From: Candidatus Cloacimonadota bacterium
GTDB taxonomy: Bacteria; Cloacimonadota; Cloacimonadia; Cloacimonadales; Cloacimonadaceae
Reading direction: 5' to 3'
Length of the DNA stretch: 64,000 nt
Assembly (NCBI GenBank): GCA_023228285.1
Contig: JALOBM010000002.1
Coordinates: 1-64,000, forward strand
Shown: positions 60,662 through 64,000 of the stretch, piece after piece
Position numbering within the stretch: the stretch's first letter is position 1
How the letters are laid out: every line of letters begins with the position of its first letter
Program-made: the position numbers and the translations under genes
The notes under the pieces: generated by a model
Told to the model about the DNA's origin: nothing
Seen by the model: the letters and a program-made list of their open reading frames with translations, nothing else
Databases searched by the model: none

Positions 60662-62154
60662 CTCTTCTTGCTTTTATCTTCTATGGCAAAAGCCCTGTAC
60701 AATATATTCAGTTTACCTTCCAATATCTGGTTGTGGTTTTTTTCTCTCTCAGACGCAGCTTCTTCGTAATACTCAAATTCCTGCTCTTGTGCCAGATCTG
60801 CATCCAGTTGCCACTTGTGATTGTATGTGCGTTCATTGATGGCCTCCAGGCGGGCCAGTTGTGCAGTACTGAAGCTTTTATCCATACCAGTTGCCATCAG
60901 TTTGTCATAATCCACTTTTAACCGATGGATCTCTGCCAACCGGATGATGCGAATAATCTCGTCTCTTCCCAGGCTGCGCTGTGCACTCAACTCCTGGTAG
61001 ATCTCTCGTTCAGTAGTAAATGTCCTGCCGTTCACAGTTGATAAGCAAGAAATATCGAAGCCTTCTTCAGAAATCTTGGTAATAGATTTTCGATCAAATA
61101 TATAGCGCGTATCCTGATACACTTTTTGTTCAAAGACATTTTGAATGATGAAGAGCAGAATAAAGCTGATGAGCGCCGCCAAAACCGGAGCCGCAATCCA
61201 GGCCAAAGAAATTCGCCCCAGGATGTTGTAACGGATGTTTTTTCCGCCCTTGGCTAAACCGATACCCACAACAGCGCCCACAATCACTTGCGTGGACGAT
61301 ACCGGAACCAGAGGAATGGTGGGTAAGCCGCTGTTCAAGAGAATATTGTAGAGTCCGCGGGATGCAAAAATGAACAACACAATAGCTTCCGCACTAAGAG
61401 CAACCAAGGCTGTGATCGGAGACAGATGAAAGAGATCCTTGCCCACTGTTCGCATCACTTTGTGAGAGTAGGTGTAGATTCCCACCACTATAGACAATGC
61501 GCCCAAAAGATATAGTTGCTGCAGTCCCGAGATTGTTATCTTGCTGCTCAGCACCAGATCCTTGAAGGGAGACACCGGAACAAATACTCCCACTACGTTC
61601 GCGATGTTGTTCGCCCCCAAAGAATAAGCGCCAAATGCACCTACTACGATCAGGGCATAACGGATCATGAGATCCTGTACCAGCAAATGCGTGCGCGATC
61701 TGTTTATAATGGGCTTTACCAGATGGAACAGGATAGCGGCGATACTCGCTGAAAGCACAAAGGCCATCACCCAGGATGAAGCGATGGTAATGAGCGACGA
61801 ATAATCTGTGAGCCTGCCCGTAAACAGATTCCAGCCGATGATCGCTCCCACAATGGTTTGAGATGTAGATACCGGAATGCCGATGCGCACGATCAGCGTA
61901 ATGGTCAAAGCTGCTGCCAAGGCCACTGTAAACGCCCCGCCCAGGGCATCCACAGAGCCCAATCTGCCCAGAGTATTCGATGGTCCACTGCCCTCAAACA
62001 CTGCTCCCAAAGTAATGAAGATTGCAGCAATAAGAGCAGCTTTCTTGAATTTCAGCATGCGGGTTTCCACTGCAGCACCGAAGATGTTGCCGGTATCGTT
62101 AGCTCCCAGCGACCAACCCAAGAAAAGTCCGCTTAGCAGGTAGAAAAAGAACAT
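60658..62154 (-). CDS. Pit-type inorganic phosphate transporter with C-terminal extension
   Basis: The protein is 498 aa. Two PHO4 half-repeats carry GANDTGNIFGAAV (near 17) and GANNIANVVGVFV (near 180). After the last helix (near 345) an extra hydrophilic domain of about 145 residues (FDRKSITKISEEGFDISC...), predicted helical, ends the protein; this is longer than standard PitA. It imports phosphate (or metal-phosphate) with protons. The DUF47 gene directly upstream is its usual regulator. Confidence 0.9.
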   Translation of the reverse strand: MFFFYLLSGLFLGWSLGANDTGNIFGAAVETRMLKFKKAALIAAIFITLGAVFEGSGPSNTLGRLGSVDALGGAFTVALAAALTITLIVRIGIPVSTSQTIVGAIIGWNLFTGRLTDYSSLITIASSWVMAFVLSASIAAILFHLVKPIINRSRTHLLVQDLMIRYALIVVGAFGAYSLGANNIANVVGVFVPVSPFKDLVLSSKITISGLQQLYLLGALSIVVGIYTYSHKVMRTVGKDLFHLSPITALVALSAEAIVLFIFASRGLYNILLNSGLPTIPLVPVSSTQVIVGAVVGIGLAKGGKNIRYNILGRISLAWIAAPVLAALISFILLFIIQNVFEQKVYQDTRYIFDRKSITKISEEGFDISCLSTVNGRTFTTEREIYQELSAQRSLGRDEIIRIIRLAEIHRLKVDYDKLMATGMDKSFSTAQLARLEAINERTYNHKWQLDADLAQEQEFEYYEEAASEREKNHNQILEGKLNILYRAFAIEDKSKKR

Positions 62155-62160
62155 GCTGGC

Positions 62161-62805
62161 TTACAACTGCCGTTTAATAGTGTAGATGGATAGCCGGTCA
62201 CACACATTCTGGGCAGCGTCAGAGATCTTTTCGATGTGAATGGCAAAGAAACGCAATTGACTCTTGCGGGATAGTTCGATTTCCATGCCAAATATCTGCC
62301 GGCGCAAACGCTCTCCGATGTGATCCGCCTCACGCTCGAAGAAATAGACTTTGTGAATGTAATTGTTCACTGCTGAAAGATCCCGGAAAAACGACCTCAC
62401 TGCATACACCAGTTGCTCCACCGCTGCCACTGAAGCTCTGGTGGTCTGCATCCACAAATCGTTCAATTCAGAGGGAATATGAGGAAGCTCAATGGAAAAC
62501 TGCAACAGGGAATCCTTGATGTTGTCTATCACTTCATCGGTGTTTTCCAAGATTGCCAACACATCCCCCCTGTTCTCTGGAATCAGGGTACGTTCATACA
62601 GGAATCGTTCGATACTTACTCTCAAGTCATCTGCGCGATGCTCATAATCGCAAATCTGCGTCAAGCGCTCTTCAAACTGCTGTGTGCGTCCCTCCAGATA
62701 GTCCTCCACAGCCAGTTGAAAAGTAGTCGCGGAATCACTAACGATGTCCAGAAAAGTATCTATCTGAGATTCTACGAATCGGGTGGTTTTTAGTAGCAGG
62801 GCCAT
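62161..62805 (-). CDS. DUF47/PhoU-like regulator of phosphate transport
   Basis: The protein is 214 aa from the ATG at 62805 (GGTGAG upstream); the longer frame to 62886 lacks a ribosome site. All-helical PhoU-type pattern with EHRADDLRVSIERFLYE (ExxxD metal sites) and YFFEREADHIGERL. It lies 6 bp before the Pit gene, a common pair, and presumably modulates it. Confidence 0.88.
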   Translation of the reverse strand: MALLLKTTRFVESQIDTFLDIVSDSATTFQLAVEDYLEGRTQQFEERLTQICDYEHRADDLRVSIERFLYERTLIPENRGDVLAILENTDEVIDNIKDSLLQFSIELPHIPSELNDLWMQTTRASVAAVEQLVYAVRSFFRDLSAVNNYIHKVYFFEREADHIGERLRRQIFGMEIELSRKSQLRFFAIHIEKISDAAQNVCDRLSIYTIKRQL

Positions 62806-63281
62806 GATCTCACCTTCTATAACAATTTCATCTATATTGCAATATATACCTAAGCTGTTTTTTGTCAAGCAATTCAGTTGCCTCACGATTATTATCCAAA
62901 AGGATCATAAGCCGTAGTTGAGTCGATGGTCTGGTTGGTTCTTTTTCTGAAAGAAAAGGTATATGAGTACATTACAGGCGGACGCCGTTCCGCCTTTATT
63001 AATGTGTAAGCGATGTTATACTCATGCAATTTCAGCGCTACAGCGAGCACCGGCACAGTTCAGCCAGTTTTCTTCTTCTTTCCTCCTCTGCGCTATCTAT
63101 ACTTGAACCTGATATTATCGAGTTATCATCGAGTGAACACAGGATCACAACACCTTTATATCAGCTTCGGCATAGCTTTGGTTTAAGAGTCGTCTCGATG
63201 CTTGTTCCTGTCCACAAATTCCTTTTTACCTTGACACCAAGCGGCAATATCCAAAAATGCAACAAAGGATTGAAAAGAAAG
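62806..63281. other. Divergent intergenic region with hairpin and palindrome copy C
   Basis: About 475 bp without a convincing gene. A stem-loop AGGCGGA-CGCCGT-TCCGCCT (62976-62995) is followed by TTATTAA. Palindrome copy C lies at 63092-63176. A candidate -35 TTGACA (63231-63236) with a weak -10 (AAAAAT, 16-nt spacing) leads to the right-edge gene. Confidence 0.6.
63092..63176. repeat. Dispersed approximately 85-bp imperfect palindrome, copy C (degenerate)
   Basis: It opens GCTATC and closes GGCATAGC. It shares GATATTATC, GTTATCATCGAGTG with copy A and TTATATCAGCTTCGGCATAGC-type right arm with copy B. The inner right arm (AGGATCACAACACC) is changed most. Confidence 0.65.
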
Positions 63282-64000
63282 ATGAATAAACAGCAGAACC
63301 GGCTCTTGGGGCTGGATAAGATTTATGAATTGATCTCAGTTCCCGGTGATTTCTTTGAAGCGGTAAAACGTCAAAAACTGAGCTCCGTATACCATGAACC
63401 TCTCGAGATCATTGAGGCATACCGGAGACGGGAATGCTTCATAGCGGAGCTTAGTCACGATTCTGAAGCGAAATGGAACAATCTGCTGGCTCATTTTATG
63501 GATTTTAATCTTTCCATATTCAAAAAAGGTAATCCTGCCATCCACGAGCTTTACGAGCTAAAGAGCTTCATCTATCATTACGACGCCCTCAAAAAGTATG
63601 CTGAGTCCCACAAAATTGCTGCTTATGATCTGCCGGATTTGGAAGGGCTTTTTGTGCTTTTGGATCCTGAAGGCGGCAGAATCCCCTCTTTCCGGTTATC
63701 CCCGTTGTATAGTAAAGCCCTGCAGAATATGGTCAAGCGCAGGAATGAGCTGAACAGAAGGCTGAAACACAGCCGCAAAGAATTCTTGAATGAAGCCCAA
63801 AGTAAACTGGGTATAGACAACTTAAAAGACGAGTTTGTGCTCTCCCGCAATCAGCAGAATCTGATCCTAAAAATCCAAAACAGCATCTACTTCACGCTAA
63901 GTCGCGAAAGCATCAGCAACTTGATCTTTATTTTGGCGGACAATCCGGAAACAAACGGCATCAAGAAAGAACTCGCAGCATTGGCAAAAGAGATCGAAAG
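63282..64000 (+). CDS. MutS-related protein, possibly KamC (partial, runs off the edge)
   Basis: The frame is open from the ATG at 63282 (AAAGAAAG upstream) to the window end, at least 239 residues. ELYELKSFIYHYDALKKY and DLPDLEGLFVLLDPEGGRIP, then a long helical stretch, match the lever/clamp region of MutS-like proteins; the ATPase part would lie beyond the edge. KamC, the ATPase partner of KamB in the reactivation of lysine 5,6-aminomutase, is a MutS relative, and kamB is present in this window. MutS2 or another MutS-like protein are alternatives. Confidence 0.5.
   Translation, partial: MNKQQNRLLGLDKIYELISVPGDFFEAVKRQKLSSVYHEPLEIIEAYRRRECFIAELSHDSEAKWNNLLAHFMDFNLSIFKKGNPAIHELYELKSFIYHYDALKKYAESHKIAAYDLPDLEGLFVLLDPEGGRIPSFRLSPLYSKALQNMVKRRNELNRRLKHSRKEFLNEAQSKLGIDNLKDEFVLSRNQQNLILKIQNSIYFTLSRESISNLIFILADNPETNGIKKELAALAKEIE

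Noticed and set aside
62976..62995. AGGCGGA/TCCGCCT hairpin as a terminator
   Set aside because: It lies upstream of two divergent genes, so there is no transcript to end, and only a weak T-tract follows. It is kept as a structural note only.

Overview
The window reads as a chromosomal segment from an anaerobic, amino-acid-fermenting, Gram-negative bacterium, most probably of the Cloacimonadota (WWE1) lineage. The reasons are: exported proteins ending in the NPFNP... / FlgD-like C-terminal sorting domain of the type IX (Por) secretion pathway, PorV/PorQ-like proteins, lysine 2,3-aminomutase fermentation genes, a superoxide reductase/rubrerythrin/rubredoxin set, and dense operons with strong GGAGG ribosome binding sites and frequent ATGA overlaps. 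The lineage is inferred from gene content; no rRNA or other formal marker was used. No rRNA, tRNA, CRISPR array, transposase or phage gene was seen.

Layout. 0.1-11.9 kb (minus): one eight-gene envelope operon, running TonB-dependent receptor, ExbB, two ExbD, TonB, a 1046-aa exported protein, a PorV-like protein and a sorting-domain protein, closed by a long hairpin terminator. 12.0-18.5 kb (minus): housekeeping operon glyS-pta-aminotransferase-small membrane protein-PfkB kinase-purM. 18.5-21.1 kb (minus): second PorV-like protein, an EIIA(Ntr)-like PTS protein and an orphan PAS histidine kinase. 21.7-25.2 kb (plus): secreted M1 aminopeptidase with a sorting domain and a small exported protein. 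25.3-30.8 kb (minus): kdd-kamA-kamB of lysine fermentation, followed by a cation efflux transporter and an M23 peptidase. 31.1-34.8 kb: a small anchored protein facing a large SNF2 helicase. 35.7-40.2 kb (plus): unknown membrane protein, HtpX protease, RlmD-like methyltransferase, lipoprotein. 40.3-47.4 kb (plus): HlyD-like adaptor, GldA/GldF/GldG-like ABC module, DUF4340 protein, acetyltransferase and TrmFO. 47.4-50.1 kb: a gene remnant, a secreted cyclophilin with a sorting domain, a patatin-like phospholipase and a small membrane protein. 50.5-57.2 kb (plus): recJ, lipoprotein, lnt, MerR regulator, glyQ, unknown protein, N-formylglutamate amidohydrolase-like protein. 57.4-59.7 kb (plus): desulfoferrodoxin, rubrerythrin, rubredoxin, ferritin-like protein, tsaB. 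59.8-62.8 kb (minus): DUF47/PhoU-like protein, Pit phosphate transporter, AEC transporter. The right edge starts a MutS-related gene, possibly kamC.

How the genes fit together. Lysine fermentation (kamA, kdd, kamB) and Pta point to energy from amino acids by way of acyl-phosphates. The sorting-domain aminopeptidase could feed peptide-derived amino acids from outside the cell. The TonB/ExbB/ExbD operon would energise an outer-membrane receptor tied to PorV-like proteins. The SOR/rubrerythrin/rubredoxin cluster protects against oxygen.

The least explained items are the eight-gene TonB-PorV operon with DxDGDG acidic loops in three of its proteins; a family of roughly 80-bp imperfect palindromes in three large intergenic regions, two of which also share a second repeat; an inverted repeat over the -35 of the superoxide reductase promoter; a hairpin with a T-run in the kdd divergent region; and a 557-aa membrane protein that I cannot assign.
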